The position numbers were made by a program, and so were the translations under genes. The notes beneath the pieces were generated by a model that saw only the letters and a program-made list of their open reading frames with translations, ran no database searches and was not told the DNA's origin. Below are positions 1 to 8,006 of a stretch of DNA of 64,000 bases, in pieces; the stretch's first letter is position 1, and each line of letters opens with the position of its first letter. Origin of the DNA: an uncultured Clostridia bacterium (GTDB lineage: Bacteria; Bacillota; Clostridia; Christensenellales; Pumilibacteraceae); contig CAMWMF010000007.1 in NCBI GenBank assembly GCA_947175335.1, forward strand, positions 23,853 to 87,852, given 5' to 3'.

Positions 1-1674
1 AATCTTGCGCTGATAAAGCATTTGGAAATAGAGTTTAATAGTCAGCTTAATGTCTTTTCCGGCGAAACTGGTGCGGGCAAATCCATAATAGTAGATTCGC
101 TTATGCTGCTTGTAGGTGGGCGGTACGATAAATCGCTCCTTAAATTCGGTGAAGACAGCGGGTATGTTGAGGGAGTGTTCGACTTTAACGACAGTACTCC
201 GTTAGTGGATATGGGCATAGACTGTGAGGACGGGATATTTATCGTTACTCGCAAGTTCACCAAGGACGGCAAAAACGATATTCGCGTAAACGGCAAGCAA
301 ATGACCACCGCTATGCTGCGCGAACTTATGCAAAACTACGTGGATATTTACGGGCAAAACGAATATCAATCGTTGCTCAAAATATCCGAACAGAAAAAAA
401 TTCTCGATTACTTTGTGTTTAAGTCTGACGGTAAACCGCTGGAACGGCAAAAACAGCTTTACGACGAATACAAAAAGCTTTGCACAGAAATGGAATCGTT
501 GGGCGATGAAACGGCACGCGCACAGCGTATTGACGTACTCAACTATCAAATAGACGAGATAGTCAAAGCCGACGTAAAGCCCGACGAAGAACAGCAACTA
601 CTCGACCGCAGACATGTACTTATGGCGGCGGAACGCATAAAGAACGCGCTTGCCGAATGCTACGCTGCACTCGACGACGGCGATTGCAGCGTTACCGAAA
701 ACATGGACGGCGCCATGCGCGCAATGTCGGGCATAGCGTCGTTTGGTGAAAAATTTTCTGAGCTGGAAAGCCGTCTTAAATCGGTTTCGATAGAGCTTGA
801 CGACATTGCGGAATGTGTACGGGACGAGCTTAACGGCATGGACGGCAGTGAACAAGAGCTTGACGAAGTGTCGGCGCGGCTGGATAAAATCCGTGCGCTC
901 AAATCCAAGTACGGCGCATACGAGTCGATGCAAAAGTTTTTGACTGAAGCTAAGGCCGAGGCGGAACGTTTGTCGCGCGGCGCCGATTTGTACGACGAGC
1001 TGTGCAAAAAAGAATCTGTTGCCAAAAAGGCATTGTACGACAACAGCAAGCTGCTTTCCGATATGCGCCGAAAAGGTGCTGTCGACTTGCAAAAACGGAT
1101 TGTTTCCGAGTTGGGAGACTTGGGCATGGCAAAATCGTCGTTCGAGGTAGTGTTTTCCGAAATGCCTAATTACGATGAGTTTGCGACTCACGTAACGTCG
1201 AGTGGGTTTGACAGCTTGCAGTTTTATTTGAGTCCAAACGTCGGTCAGCCGCTTTTGCCGCTGATAAAAATAATATCGGGCGGCGAAATGTCGCGGTTTA
1301 TGCTTGCTATCAAGCTTGTAACGGGCGACCTTAGCAGTATAGGTACAATGATATTCGACGAGGTGGATACCGGCATAAGCGGCGCAATAGGATTGTGCGT
1401 TGCAAAAAAGCTGGCACAGCTTTCGCGCGGGCACCAAGTGCTTTGCGTCACGCACCTTGCGCAAATAGCGGCAATGGCGGACGGGCACTATTTTATAGAA
1501 AAATCCGAAAAGAACGGCGATACGCAAACGAGCGTTACGCCGCTTGACAGGTCGGGCATGATAGGGGAAATTTCGCGGCTTTCGGGAACAAAAGGAGTAT
1601 CGTCGTCGTCCGACAAAAGCGCGACCGAACTGAAAGATTTTTGCGACACGTTTAAATCGGGCACGTTTGATTAG
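1..1674 (+). CDS. recN: DNA repair ATPase RecN (5' end cut by window)
   Basis: RecN is an SMC-like ATPase acting early in double-strand break repair. The frame is open from base 1, reading N-L-A-L-I-K-H-L before the TTG that the ORF track uses as start. Those residues match the usual RecN N-terminus (xFALIxxLxIEF), so the true start lies roughly ten codons before the window. Visible motifs are Walker A GETGAGKS near the start, a long coiled-coil middle, the ABC signature ISGGEMSR, Walker B MIFDEVDTGISG and the H-loop CVTHLAQIA. The C-terminus is complete. spoIVB follows, the same recN-spoIVB order as in Bacillus and Clostridia. Confidence 0.97.
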   Translation, partial: NLALIKHLEIEFNSQLNVFSGETGAGKSIIVDSLMLLVGGRYDKSLLKFGEDSGYVEGVFDFNDSTPLVDMGIDCEDGIFIVTRKFTKDGKNDIRVNGKQMTTAMLRELMQNYVDIYGQNEYQSLLKISEQKKILDYFVFKSDGKPLERQKQLYDEYKKLCTEMESLGDETARAQRIDVLNYQIDEIVKADVKPDEEQQLLDRRHVLMAAERIKNALAECYAALDDGDCSVTENMDGAMRAMSGIASFGEKFSELESRLKSVSIELDDIAECVRDELNGMDGSEQELDEVSARLDKIRALKSKYGAYESMQKFLTEAKAEAERLSRGADLYDELCKKESVAKKALYDNSKLLSDMRRKGAVDLQKRIVSELGDLGMAKSSFEVVFSEMPNYDEFATHVTSSGFDSLQFYLSPNVGQPLLPLIKIISGGEMSRFMLAIKLVTGDLSSIGTMIFDEVDTGISGAIGLCVAKKLAQLSRGHQVLCVTHLAQIAAMADGHYFIEKSEKNGDTQTSVTPLDRSGMIGEISRLSGTKGVSSSSDKSATELKDFCDTFKSGTFD

Positions 1675-1731
1675 ACGGTTAATTTTCGATTAAGAAGTAT
1701 ATAATTCGACAAGCGACAAAAACTATACGTG

Positions 1732-2715
1732 ATGAAAAAGTTACGTAGAATTTTGTGCGCTTTTTTTGCGCTGTTTTTATGTGTTGCGATTTTGCCGATT
1801 GGGCAAGGGTATGTTTATGCCGAAACAGAACAAAGCGTTTATATCGGCGGATATCCGATAGGCATATCCATAGACATCGACGGATTACTGATAGAAAGCG
1901 TTACCGGGGTGGAAACGGAGTACGGAATTGCCGCTGTGGAAGGACTGAGAAAGGGCGATATAATAAAGAGAATCGACGGCAAAGTGGTTGACGACGTTGA
2001 CGACATATCGGAAATCATAACCACCGCCGATTCTGTTAAGATAGATTTATCGCGCAACGGTCAAGATATTTCGCTCGAAGTTAAGCCTATGATTGAAGCG
2101 TTCAGTCAAAAGCCGAGATTGGGTATAAAAATAAAAGACGTAATTTACGGCGTGGGCACTGTAACGTTTGTGCGTGAGGACGGTAGCTATACCGCGCTCG
2201 GACATGAAATATCGTACGACGGAGACAGTATACCTTTTGCCGGCGGGCATATCCACGCCTGCAAGGTTGTAGGCGTTAAAAAAGGCGGAAAAGGCGAGGC
2301 CGGAGCATTGCTTGCTTCCATTTCGCCAGACAAGGTGTACGGTTCGGTGTGTTGTAACAACAGCTTCGGCATAGCGGGGCAGTTTCAATCGGATTACGCA
2401 AAGGGTGAAAAGGTGCCGCTGGCTAAGCGCGGCGACGTGCATGCGGGCGCGGCAAAAATCAAAACCTCGGTAAACGGCGAGTCTCAGTATTACGATATAG
2501 AAATAATCAAGGCGTCGCACCAAAGCTCACGCAAGGAAAAGGGCATGGTTATTCGCATAACCGACAAACGCTTACTCGATTTGACAGGCGGGGTAGTGCG
2601 CGGCATGAGCGGCTCGCCTATAATTCAGGACGGCAAGCTTGTCGGTGCCGTTACTCATGTATTTTTAAATGACTTTACCAAGGGCTACGGCGTATATGCC
2701 GAATTCTTAAATTAA
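1732..2715 (+). CDS. spoIVB: SpoIVB-type sporulation serine peptidase (S55)
   Basis: In B. subtilis SpoIVB is secreted from the forespore into the intermembrane space and triggers activation of pro-sigma K processing. Here an N-terminal hydrophobic segment (about residues 8-30) is a signal or anchor. A PDZ-like region follows (about 45-115), with the RKGDIIKRIDGK pattern. The C-terminal half is an S55 peptidase domain with ALGHEIS, carrying the expected catalytic His, and GMSGSPIIQDGKLVGAVTH, carrying the catalytic Ser. At 328 residues it is shorter than the roughly 425 of B. subtilis, mostly at the N-terminus. A GTG at 1729 directly precedes this ATG. Neither has a clear Shine-Dalgarno. Position after recN is the standard one. 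Confidence 0.93.
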   Translation: MKKLRRILCAFFALFLCVAILPIGQGYVYAETEQSVYIGGYPIGISIDIDGLLIESVTGVETEYGIAAVEGLRKGDIIKRIDGKVVDDVDDISEIITTADSVKIDLSRNGQDISLEVKPMIEAFSQKPRLGIKIKDVIYGVGTVTFVREDGSYTALGHEISYDGDSIPFAGGHIHACKVVGVKKGGKGEAGALLASISPDKVYGSVCCNNSFGIAGQFQSDYAKGEKVPLAKRGDVHAGAAKIKTSVNGESQYYDIEIIKASHQSSRKEKGMVIRITDKRLLDLTGGVVRGMSGSPIIQDGKLVGAVTHVFLNDFTKGYGVYAEFLN

Positions 2716-2771
2716 ATATATTTGTTTATATTTGACGAATAATGTCGGACGTTGCGACATAGATTTAAAAT

Positions 2772-3392
2772 ATGAAACGCACGTATGTTATTTCCGATTG
2801 GTTTTATAGACTTTCGCACACGGTCAGGCGTAATAGATCTTGTGTGCTGCTGTATTCGCTGTTATGCCTGCTGTTCGTAGTCGTCGGCGTTGCAGTCGGC
2901 GCAAACATGTCCGACAAAACGGAATACGTTTTGCGTAACGGCGCACCGATATTCAAGTTTTTGCGCGGCGACAACGGTATTGTGGCGTTTTTCTTTATCG
3001 ACGTAATGCTGTCATGCATATACTGCGTGTTTGGCGCGTCGATGTTCTATTTCCGAGCTTTGACCTTTATATCGCTTGTGCCGTGCGCGTACCGCGCATA
3101 CGTACTGGGCGCCAATACTTGTATAATAATAGTCGTGTTTTCGGTTTCGGCATTGCCCATGCTGTTTGTGGCGTTCGTGCCGATTTGCATAATCGAAATT
3201 ACAATCATGTGCATGATATCTTTTAGATGCTTTTATTTTTCGTCGCTAAACCGTCGATGCACGCCGTCTATTGTGGATATTAAGCTGTATTACAAAGGCT
3301 TGCTGTCGTACTTGTTTGCGATTGCCGTTTTAACACTTATTAAGGCGATTACGCTTGTTCTTTTCGGCTCGGCATTAATAGGGGTATTATAG
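2772..3392 (+). CDS. Multi-pass membrane protein, SpoIIM-like (tentative)
   Basis: This 206-residue protein has about five hydrophobic segments. The first ends in VVVGVAVGANMS, and a later helix pair holds AFVPICIIEI. SpoIIM, part of the DMP engulfment machinery, has a similar length (about 215) and layout: a first helix ending in a G-x(3)-GA-x(3)-N pattern and a proline-containing later helix. The position beside spoIVB is compatible. Sequence identity is too low by eye to be sure, and it could be an unrelated membrane protein. No Shine-Dalgarno is visible; the sequence just upstream reads TTTAAAAT. A 6-bp inverted repeat (ATGTCG/CGACAT) lies at about 2742-2760. Confidence 0.45.
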   Translation: MKRTYVISDWFYRLSHTVRRNRSCVLLYSLLCLLFVVVGVAVGANMSDKTEYVLRNGAPIFKFLRGDNGIVAFFFIDVMLSCIYCVFGASMFYFRALTFISLVPCAYRAYVLGANTCIIIVVFSVSALPMLFVAFVPICIIEITIMCMISFRCFYFSSLNRRCTPSIVDIKLYYKGLLSYLFAIAVLTLIKAITLVLFGSALIGVL

Positions 3393-3460
3393 TAAATTAT
3401 TTTTGAATTATTTTCTTCGAGATAAACCAAACTATCCATATGAATTTTCTCGGAGGGAAT

Positions 3461-4627
3461 ATGAACAAAAAAATCTTATTGGGCATAGCCGGAATACTCA
3501 CGGCTATTATAGCATTTTCGCCGCTGTTCGGTGTAATGCACGCAGTGCACGCCGACACCGTGCCGCAAAATCTTGCTACCACTTGTAAGGCGGCGATGCT
3601 AATTGATGCAAACACCGGTACTGTTGTTTTGGAAAAGAACACAAAACAGCACCTTCAAATTGCTAGCATGGTAAAAATCATGACGCTCGGGTTAGCGTTT
3701 GACGAAATAGAAAAGCGTGAAATACCGCTTGACACCGTTGTGACCGCATCGGAAAACGCAGCGGCTATGGGCGGATCGCAAGCATTTTTGGATGCAAACG
3801 CCGAGTATCGCTTGGACGAATTACTAAAAAGCATCGTCGTTGCTTCGGCTAACGACTCGTGTGTTGCGGTTGCCGAACACCTGTACGGAAGCGTTGACGC
3901 TTTTGTCGCGGCTATGAACGAGCGTGCCGAGCAAATGGGACTTAAAGACACCAAGTTTGTCAACTGCACCGGTTTGCCGCATGAGGGGCAGTACAGCTGC
4001 GCCGCAGACGTTGCGGTAATGTTCAAACGCCTTATGTCGCATGACAAGTTTTACGAATATGCCAAGGTGTGGATGTACGACTTTGAACATCCAAGCGGCA
4101 GAGTGACCGGTCTTACCAATACAAATAAGCTGATTCGCTTCTATGACGGCTGCGACGGTGGCAAGACGGGCTATACCGACGAGGCGCGCTCGTGCATAAC
4201 GGTAACCGCCAAGCGCGGCGACACTCGACTTATTTGCGTGGCTATCGGTGCTGAAAATTCCAAAACACGTAACAAAGAGGTTTCGGAAATGCTTAACTAC
4301 GGGTTCGCCAATTACAAAACGGTGTGCGCACTGCAAAAGGGCGAGGTTCTTGGTGAGTACGGCGTTGACGGCGGCAAGACCGATAAAATTACCGTTGTTG
4401 CCGAAGATGAATGTACTGCGTTTACCAAGTGCGGTGAAAAGAGTGAAGTGACTTTGCGTATAGATATCGATACGCTTAGTGCGCCTATTGCCCAAGGCCA
4501 AAAGGTTGGCACTGTTACCGTGCTCATCAACGGCACGGAATACCGTACGCTTAACGCCGTAGCGCAAAACGGATGCCAAAAGAAAGGTTACAAAGATATT
4601 TTAGACGACTTTATTGCCGAGTGGTAA
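3461..4627 (+). CDS. D-alanyl-D-alanine carboxypeptidase (PBP5/DacF family)
   Basis: This secreted low-molecular-weight penicillin-binding protein trims the terminal D-Ala from peptidoglycan stem peptides. A signal peptide covers about residues 1-31, ending MHAVHA. The three serine-peptidase motifs are all present: SMVK (SxxK, about 69-72), SAND (SxN) and GGKTGYT (KTG). A beta-rich C-terminal domain of about 110 residues follows, as in PBP5/DacF. The track starts at 3440, but GGAGGG at 3452-3457 sits just before ATG 3461, which makes that the likelier start. A second, shorter paralogue lies at 19750. Sporulation genes upstream suggest a DacF-like cortex role, but a vegetative role is equally possible. 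Confidence 0.93.
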   Translation: MNKKILLGIAGILTAIIAFSPLFGVMHAVHADTVPQNLATTCKAAMLIDANTGTVVLEKNTKQHLQIASMVKIMTLGLAFDEIEKREIPLDTVVTASENAAAMGGSQAFLDANAEYRLDELLKSIVVASANDSCVAVAEHLYGSVDAFVAAMNERAEQMGLKDTKFVNCTGLPHEGQYSCAADVAVMFKRLMSHDKFYEYAKVWMYDFEHPSGRVTGLTNTNKLIRFYDGCDGGKTGYTDEARSCITVTAKRGDTRLICVAIGAENSKTRNKEVSEMLNYGFANYKTVCALQKGEVLGEYGVDGGKTDKITVVAEDECTAFTKCGEKSEVTLRIDIDTLSAPIAQGQKVGTVTVLINGTEYRTLNAVAQNGCQKKGYKDILDDFIAEW

Positions 4628-4643
4628 AATTTTTCGCAATATA

Positions 4644-4672
4644 TTGACGGAAAGGCGATAGTGTGGTAAAAT
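4644..4672 (+). promoter_or_regulatory. sigma-A-type promoter for rpe, abutting the start codon
   Basis: TTGACG (4644-4649), a 17-nt spacer and TAAAAT (4667-4672). A start site 7 nt downstream would fall on the ATG at 4679, so the transcript would have no leader. Confidence 0.7.
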
Positions 4673-4678
4673 ATGCCT

Positions 4679-5332
4679 ATGAGCAAAACCATTATCGCAC
4701 CGTCAATACTCAGCGCCAACTTTGCCGATATGGGCGGCGAAGTAAAAAACTTGTCCGCAATAGGCGCCGATTGGGTTCATTTGGACGTAATGGACGGCAT
4801 ATTCGTGCCAAACCTTACGTTCGGGTTCAAAATGATAAAGGATATCCGTCCGTTGTCAAAGCTGTTTTTCGACGCGCATCTGATGATAGCGCAGCCTAAA
4901 CGGTATGTAAAGCGGTTTGTGGAATCGGGCGCCGATCTTGTATCTTTCCATTACGAGGCGGAGGAGGATATAGACGGCACTCTGGATATTATTAAGAATG
5001 CCGGCTGTAAATGCGGACTGGCCATCAATCCTGACACCGACGTAAACGTGATTAAGCCGTATCTCGGCAAGCTCGATTTGATTTTGATTATGACCGTGTT
5101 CCCGGGGTTCGGCGGACAAAAGTTTATAGACGGCTCGTTGGAGCGGATAGCAACGGCAAAGGCGTTGCGGGACGAATACGCGCCGCAAGCGCTTGTGGAG
5201 ATTGACGGCGGCGTAAACGTCGCTAACGCTCAAAGTATCATCAAAGCCGGGGCGGACGTGTTGGTGGCGGGTAATGCGGTGTTTGGCGCCGCGGATAGGG
5301 CAGTTGCGGTAAAACAACTTCGCTGTGATTAA
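4679..5332 (+). CDS. rpe: Ribulose-phosphate 3-epimerase
   Basis: Interconverts ribulose-5-phosphate and xylulose-5-phosphate in the non-oxidative pentose phosphate pathway. This is a TIM barrel of normal length (about 217 residues). Visible motifs are APSILSANF, the metal-binding HLDVMDG and FDAHLM, the phosphate-loop PGFGGQKF, and the catalytic-Asp strand VEIDGG. The usual TVNPGFGGQ or TVEPGFGGQ reads TVFPGFGGQ here. Two in-frame ATGs exist, 4673 and 4679. The second gives the family-like N-terminus MSKTIIAPSIL and coincides with the predicted transcription start. No Shine-Dalgarno precedes either. As in Bacillus, spoVM and rpmB come next. Confidence 0.96.
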   Translation: MSKTIIAPSILSANFADMGGEVKNLSAIGADWVHLDVMDGIFVPNLTFGFKMIKDIRPLSKLFFDAHLMIAQPKRYVKRFVESGADLVSFHYEAEEDIDGTLDIIKNAGCKCGLAINPDTDVNVIKPYLGKLDLILIMTVFPGFGGQKFIDGSLERIATAKALRDEYAPQALVEIDGGVNVANAQSIIKAGADVLVAGNAVFGAADRAVAVKQLRCD

Positions 5333-5336
5333 AATT

Positions 5337-5366
5337 GTAACATTGACTTACCTTTACGCATAATAA
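5337..5366 (+). promoter_or_regulatory. Possible sigma-E-like promoter of spoVM
   Basis: GTAACATT (5337-5344), a 14-nt spacer and CATAATAA (5359-5366) resemble the remembered Bacillus sigma-E pattern (about GTCATATT, N13-14, CATACAAT). An alternative sigma-A reading is TTGACT (5343-5348), N17, AAGTAT. B. subtilis spoVM is sigma-E dependent, which favours the first reading. Confidence 0.4.
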
Positions 5367-5398
5367 AGTATGAAAGGTTAAAATCGTGGAGGTGTGTA

Positions 5399-5473
5399 GT
5401 GTCCAAAATCATATGTATAAAGTTACCTAAATGTTTGGGTAAATTCATACGGCTGTTCAAGCGCAATAAGTAA
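5399..5473 (+). CDS. spoVM: Stage V sporulation protein SpoVM (24 aa)
   Basis: This 24-codon gene is too short for the ORF track. It starts at GTG 5399 with a strong GGAGG (5388-5392), six bases upstream, and ends at TAA 5471-5473. The peptide contains KLPKCLGKFIR, matching the B. subtilis SpoVM core KLPKFLGGIVR. That includes the proline and glycine of the hinge and the conserved arginine, and it ends in a basic tail. SpoVM is an amphipathic helix that senses the convex forespore surface and anchors the SpoIVA coat basement layer. The location between rpe and rpmB is the same as in Bacillus. An intrinsic terminator follows directly. Confidence 0.92.
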   Translation: MSKIICIKLPKCLGKFIRLFKRNK

Positions 5474-5485
5474 AATAGTAAATAT

Positions 5486-5518
5486 AAAAGCCCGACGCGT
5501 TTTGCGTCGGGCTTTTTG
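5486..5518. terminator. Bidirectional intrinsic terminator (spoVM / rpmB)
   Basis: An 11-12 bp GC-rich stem, AAGCCCGACGC / GCGTCGGGCTT, with a 5-nt loop. A T-run follows on the plus strand, and a TTTTATATT tract follows on the minus strand. It lies between the convergent 3' ends of spoVM and rpmB. Confidence 0.9.
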
Positions 5519-5553
5519 CGTACTATATAATAATCATTAGCAGGGGATTAAAA

Positions 5554-5742
5554 TTAACCCTCTTGCTTTTTGGCGGTGCGCAAGCAGCGCGTGCAAACGT
5601 AGCCGTACTGTTCTTCGCCGTCAATCACCACCGTGCCCTTGTGTACGTTGGCGTTGAAAGTGCGCTTTGTCTTTTTGTGCGAGTGGCTTACATTGTTGCC
5701 TGCCACTTTGCCCTTGCCGCACATAATGCATACTTTGCTCAT
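5554..5742 (-). CDS. rpmB: 50S ribosomal protein L28
   Basis: A 62-residue L28 starting MSKVCIMCGKGK and containing NNVSHSHKKTKRTF and VCTRCLRTAKK. It keeps both CxxC pairs, so it should be the zinc-binding form. The track ORF begins 17 codons too early. ATG 5742 is preceded on the minus strand by AGGAGGTC at good spacing. L28 belongs to the large subunit near the exit site region. In Bacillus rpmB also lies between spoVM and the asp23-type gene and is divergent from the latter, as here. Confidence 0.97.
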   Translation of the reverse strand: MSKVCIMCGKGKVAGNNVSHSHKKTKRTFNANVHKGTVVIDGEEQYGYVCTRCLRTAKKQEG

Positions 5743-5783
5743 ATTTTTGACCTCCTGAGGCGGACTGAAAACTTTTCCTATAC

Positions 5784-5812
5784 AATATACCACTTTTTTG
5801 TCCCTTTTGCAA
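5784..5812 (-). promoter_or_regulatory. sigma-A-type promoter of rpmB
   Basis: On the minus strand TTGCAA (plus 5807-5812), a 17-nt spacer and TATATT (plus 5784-5789), followed by the Shine-Dalgarno and rpmB start. Confidence 0.65.
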
Positions 5813-5863
5813 CCGAAAATGAGTATATTTTTACTAAAATTTTAAAAAAATAAGTTAAAATCC

Positions 5864-5892
5864 TTGCAAAAATATTTTATATAGGTTAAAAT
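5864..5892 (+). promoter_or_regulatory. sigma-A-type promoter of the asp23-fakA operon
   Basis: TTGCAA (5864-5869), a 17-nt spacer and TAAAAT (5887-5892), about 40 bases before the GTG start at 5934. Confidence 0.65.
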
Positions 5893-5933
5893 ATTAGTGT
5901 GAAATACATATACTTAATTGTTTTGGAGCGATC

Positions 5934-6284
5934 GTGAGTGTCCACACTTCTAATGCCTACGGCAGAATAACGGTAACGGAGGACTCGATAGCACAAGTTG
6001 CTGCCGATACCGCTTTGGACTGCTATGGCATTGTCGATCTCGTTTCCAAAACATTTTCCGACAACCTGTCTGACTTGTTCAGGCGTAAGCGTTTGTCACG
6101 CGGAGTAAATGTTTTCACAAACGGCGACAGAATATTTATTGACCTTTACGTCATTATTAAATACGGTCTGTCCATCGAGGCTGTGGCACAGTCGCTCAAA
6201 AAGGCGGTCAAGTACCGCGTGGAGCGCTTTTCGGGCATGGTGGTTGATACGATTAACGTCCATGTCGTGGGAATTAAGGTGTAG
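5934..6284 (+). CDS. Asp23/Gls24 family envelope stress protein (YloU-like)
   Basis: A 116-residue Asp23/Gls24-fold protein with the family pattern YGRITVTEDSIAQVAADTA near the N-terminus and VDTINVHVVGI at the C-terminus. Members are small cytoplasmic or membrane-associated proteins linked to cell-envelope homeostasis. The biochemical role is not settled. The start is GTG with GGAG six bases upstream. It sits immediately before fakA, the conserved yloU-yloV pair of Firmicutes, and is likely co-transcribed with it. Confidence 0.9.
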   Translation: MSVHTSNAYGRITVTEDSIAQVAADTALDCYGIVDLVSKTFSDNLSDLFRRKRLSRGVNVFTNGDRIFIDLYVIIKYGLSIEAVAQSLKKAVKYRVERFSGMVVDTINVHVVGIKV

Positions 6285-6314
6285 CCGCTTCCTCGAAATT
6301 TCGGAGGATTAAAA

Positions 6315-7961
6315 ATGCAAAAATCAATCAACGGCGCGACCTTTCGCAAGATGATTGTGAACGGCGCGAAACTTCTCGACGCGCACAAAGCGCATGTAAA
6401 CGAACTTAACGTTTTCCCGGTTCCCGATGGCGATACCGGTACAAATATGTCAATGACCATGCTATCCGCTTCCCGCGAGGTAGCCAGCTGTTCCACCAAC
6501 AATATGCCTGAGCTGTGCGACGCAGTAAGCAAAGGCGCCCTTCGCGGCGCACGCGGCAACAGCGGCGTTATACTCAGTCAAATACTTAAAGGCATGACGT
6601 CCGTCCTTTCCGGAAGCACGGAGCTTACAGCCAAAACTTTTGCCAAAGCCTTTGCGGCGGGCACGGAAATAGCTTATAAAGCCGTTACCAAACCCAAAGA
6701 AGGCACAATACTTTCGGTCATCCGTGCGGTGTCCGAAGCTGCGGAAAAGGCAGCCAAAAAGAACGTAGAGCTTAAAGACTTCTTCACCACCGTAATAGCG
6801 GCCGGCGAGGAAATGCTCAAACAAACGCCAGAGATGCTTCCCGTACTCAAAAAGGCGGGCGTAGTAGACGCCGGCGGCAGGGGCTTACTGATATTGTTCC
6901 AAGGCTTCTTGAACGTGCTCCTTGGACAAGAGGAAGCTTACAACATAGAATTTGACGACGCTTACAAAGAGGGCGGCGCGTCCAGCCCGTACGACGAGCA
7001 GTCGCACTTTAATTATAACGACCTTGCCGAAATAGAATTCGCATACTGCACCGAGTTCTTTATTGTAAATCTTTACAAAAAGACGACGGAAGCGGATATC
7101 GACAAGTTCAGGGAAAAGCTTATGGAAATAGGCGATTGCGTATTGGTAATAGGCGATCTTTCCTTGGTCAAGGTGCACGTGCACTCCAACGTACCCGGTC
7201 AGGTGCTTACCTACGCGCTGGAACTCGGCGAGTTGGATCACCTTAAAATCGAAAACATGCTCCAACAAAACCGCGAGCTTAAAAACAAGCAGCAAGAGGA
7301 GCTTAAACCGTTCGGTCTTGTAGCTGTTTGTGCGGGCGACGGACTTACCGCCATATTCAAGGACTTGTTGGTAGACAATATTATAGAGGGCGGACAAACA
7401 ATGAACCCCTCGGCGGATGATATCGCCAAAGCTTGCGATGCAGTTGCCGCTAAGGACGTGTTTGTTTTCCCCAATAATAAGAACATTATTCTTGCTGCCA
7501 ATCAGGCAAAGGCGCTGTCCAAGCGCACTATCCATGTAATACCCACTACCAATATCCCGCAAGGACTTTCGGCAGTGTTGTCATTTAATCCCGAGGACAC
7601 TGTGGACGGCAACCTCAAAAACATGAACGACGCGCTCGGCGGAGTGCGTTCCGGCTCGGTTACTTATGCCGTTCGCTCCACTCAAATCGGCAACTTCGAC
7701 CTTAAAGAGGGCGATATCATCGGCATGGATGCCAAAGACATTGTTGCCAAAGGCGACAGCGTCAGCCAAGTGACCGAACAGCTTATCGATAGAATGATGG
7801 ACGACGACGTAAACTGCATCTCCTTATACTTCGGTAACGACGTCAAGGAAGAGGAAGCAAACGCTATCGCCGCCGACATTACCAAAAAGTACAGAATGTG
7901 CGACGTGGACGTGCATTACGGCGGTCAGCCTTTGTACTACTTTATAGTTTCTCTCGAATAA
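6315..7961 (+). CDS. fakA: Fatty acid kinase ATP-binding subunit FakA (YloV, DhaL/DAK type)
   Basis: FakA phosphorylates exogenous fatty acids presented by FakB (DegV) proteins, feeding them into phospholipid synthesis. At 548 residues it has normal length. An N-terminal DhaL-type kinase domain carries NVFPVPDGDTGTNM, the Mg-ATP binding aspartates, and GARGNSGVILSQ. A middle domain with the metal-ligand segment KVHVHSNVPGQ follows, then a C-terminal domain starting about residue 335. GGAGG stands seven bases before the ATG, and this Shine-Dalgarno lies in a small hairpin (TCCTCGAA/TTCGGAGGA). No FakB is encoded nearby. Confidence 0.95.
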   Translation: MQKSINGATFRKMIVNGAKLLDAHKAHVNELNVFPVPDGDTGTNMSMTMLSASREVASCSTNNMPELCDAVSKGALRGARGNSGVILSQILKGMTSVLSGSTELTAKTFAKAFAAGTEIAYKAVTKPKEGTILSVIRAVSEAAEKAAKKNVELKDFFTTVIAAGEEMLKQTPEMLPVLKKAGVVDAGGRGLLILFQGFLNVLLGQEEAYNIEFDDAYKEGGASSPYDEQSHFNYNDLAEIEFAYCTEFFIVNLYKKTTEADIDKFREKLMEIGDCVLVIGDLSLVKVHVHSNVPGQVLTYALELGELDHLKIENMLQQNRELKNKQQEELKPFGLVAVCAGDGLTAIFKDLLVDNIIEGGQTMNPSADDIAKACDAVAAKDVFVFPNNKNIILAANQAKALSKRTIHVIPTTNIPQGLSAVLSFNPEDTVDGNLKNMNDALGGVRSGSVTYAVRSTQIGNFDLKEGDIIGMDAKDIVAKGDSVSQVTEQLIDRMMDDDVNCISLYFGNDVKEEEANAIAADITKKYRMCDVDVHYGGQPLYYFIVSLE

Positions 7962-7967
7962 TATAAC

Positions 7968-8006
7968 GCCGTACCGGTGGACAATGTCCATTGGTACGGT
8001 TTTTAC
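7968..8006 (+). terminator. Intrinsic terminator after fakA
   Basis: A 13-bp stem (CCGTACCGGTGGA / TCCATTGGTACGG, with two G-T pairs), loop CAATG, then TTTTT. The 5' end of the recG reading frame overlaps it. Confidence 0.85.

Noticed and set aside
598-1527. 309-residue minus-strand ORF
   Set aside because: Lies wholly inside recN and reads as low-information antisense with excess His, Arg and Tyr.
22-1674. recN starting at TTG 22
   Set aside because: The frame continues to base 1 and encodes conserved RecN residues before the TTG.
5554-5742. Inverted rpmB as sign of insertion or rearrangement
   Set aside because: Opposite orientation of rpmB between spoVM and asp23-type genes is the normal Firmicutes order.
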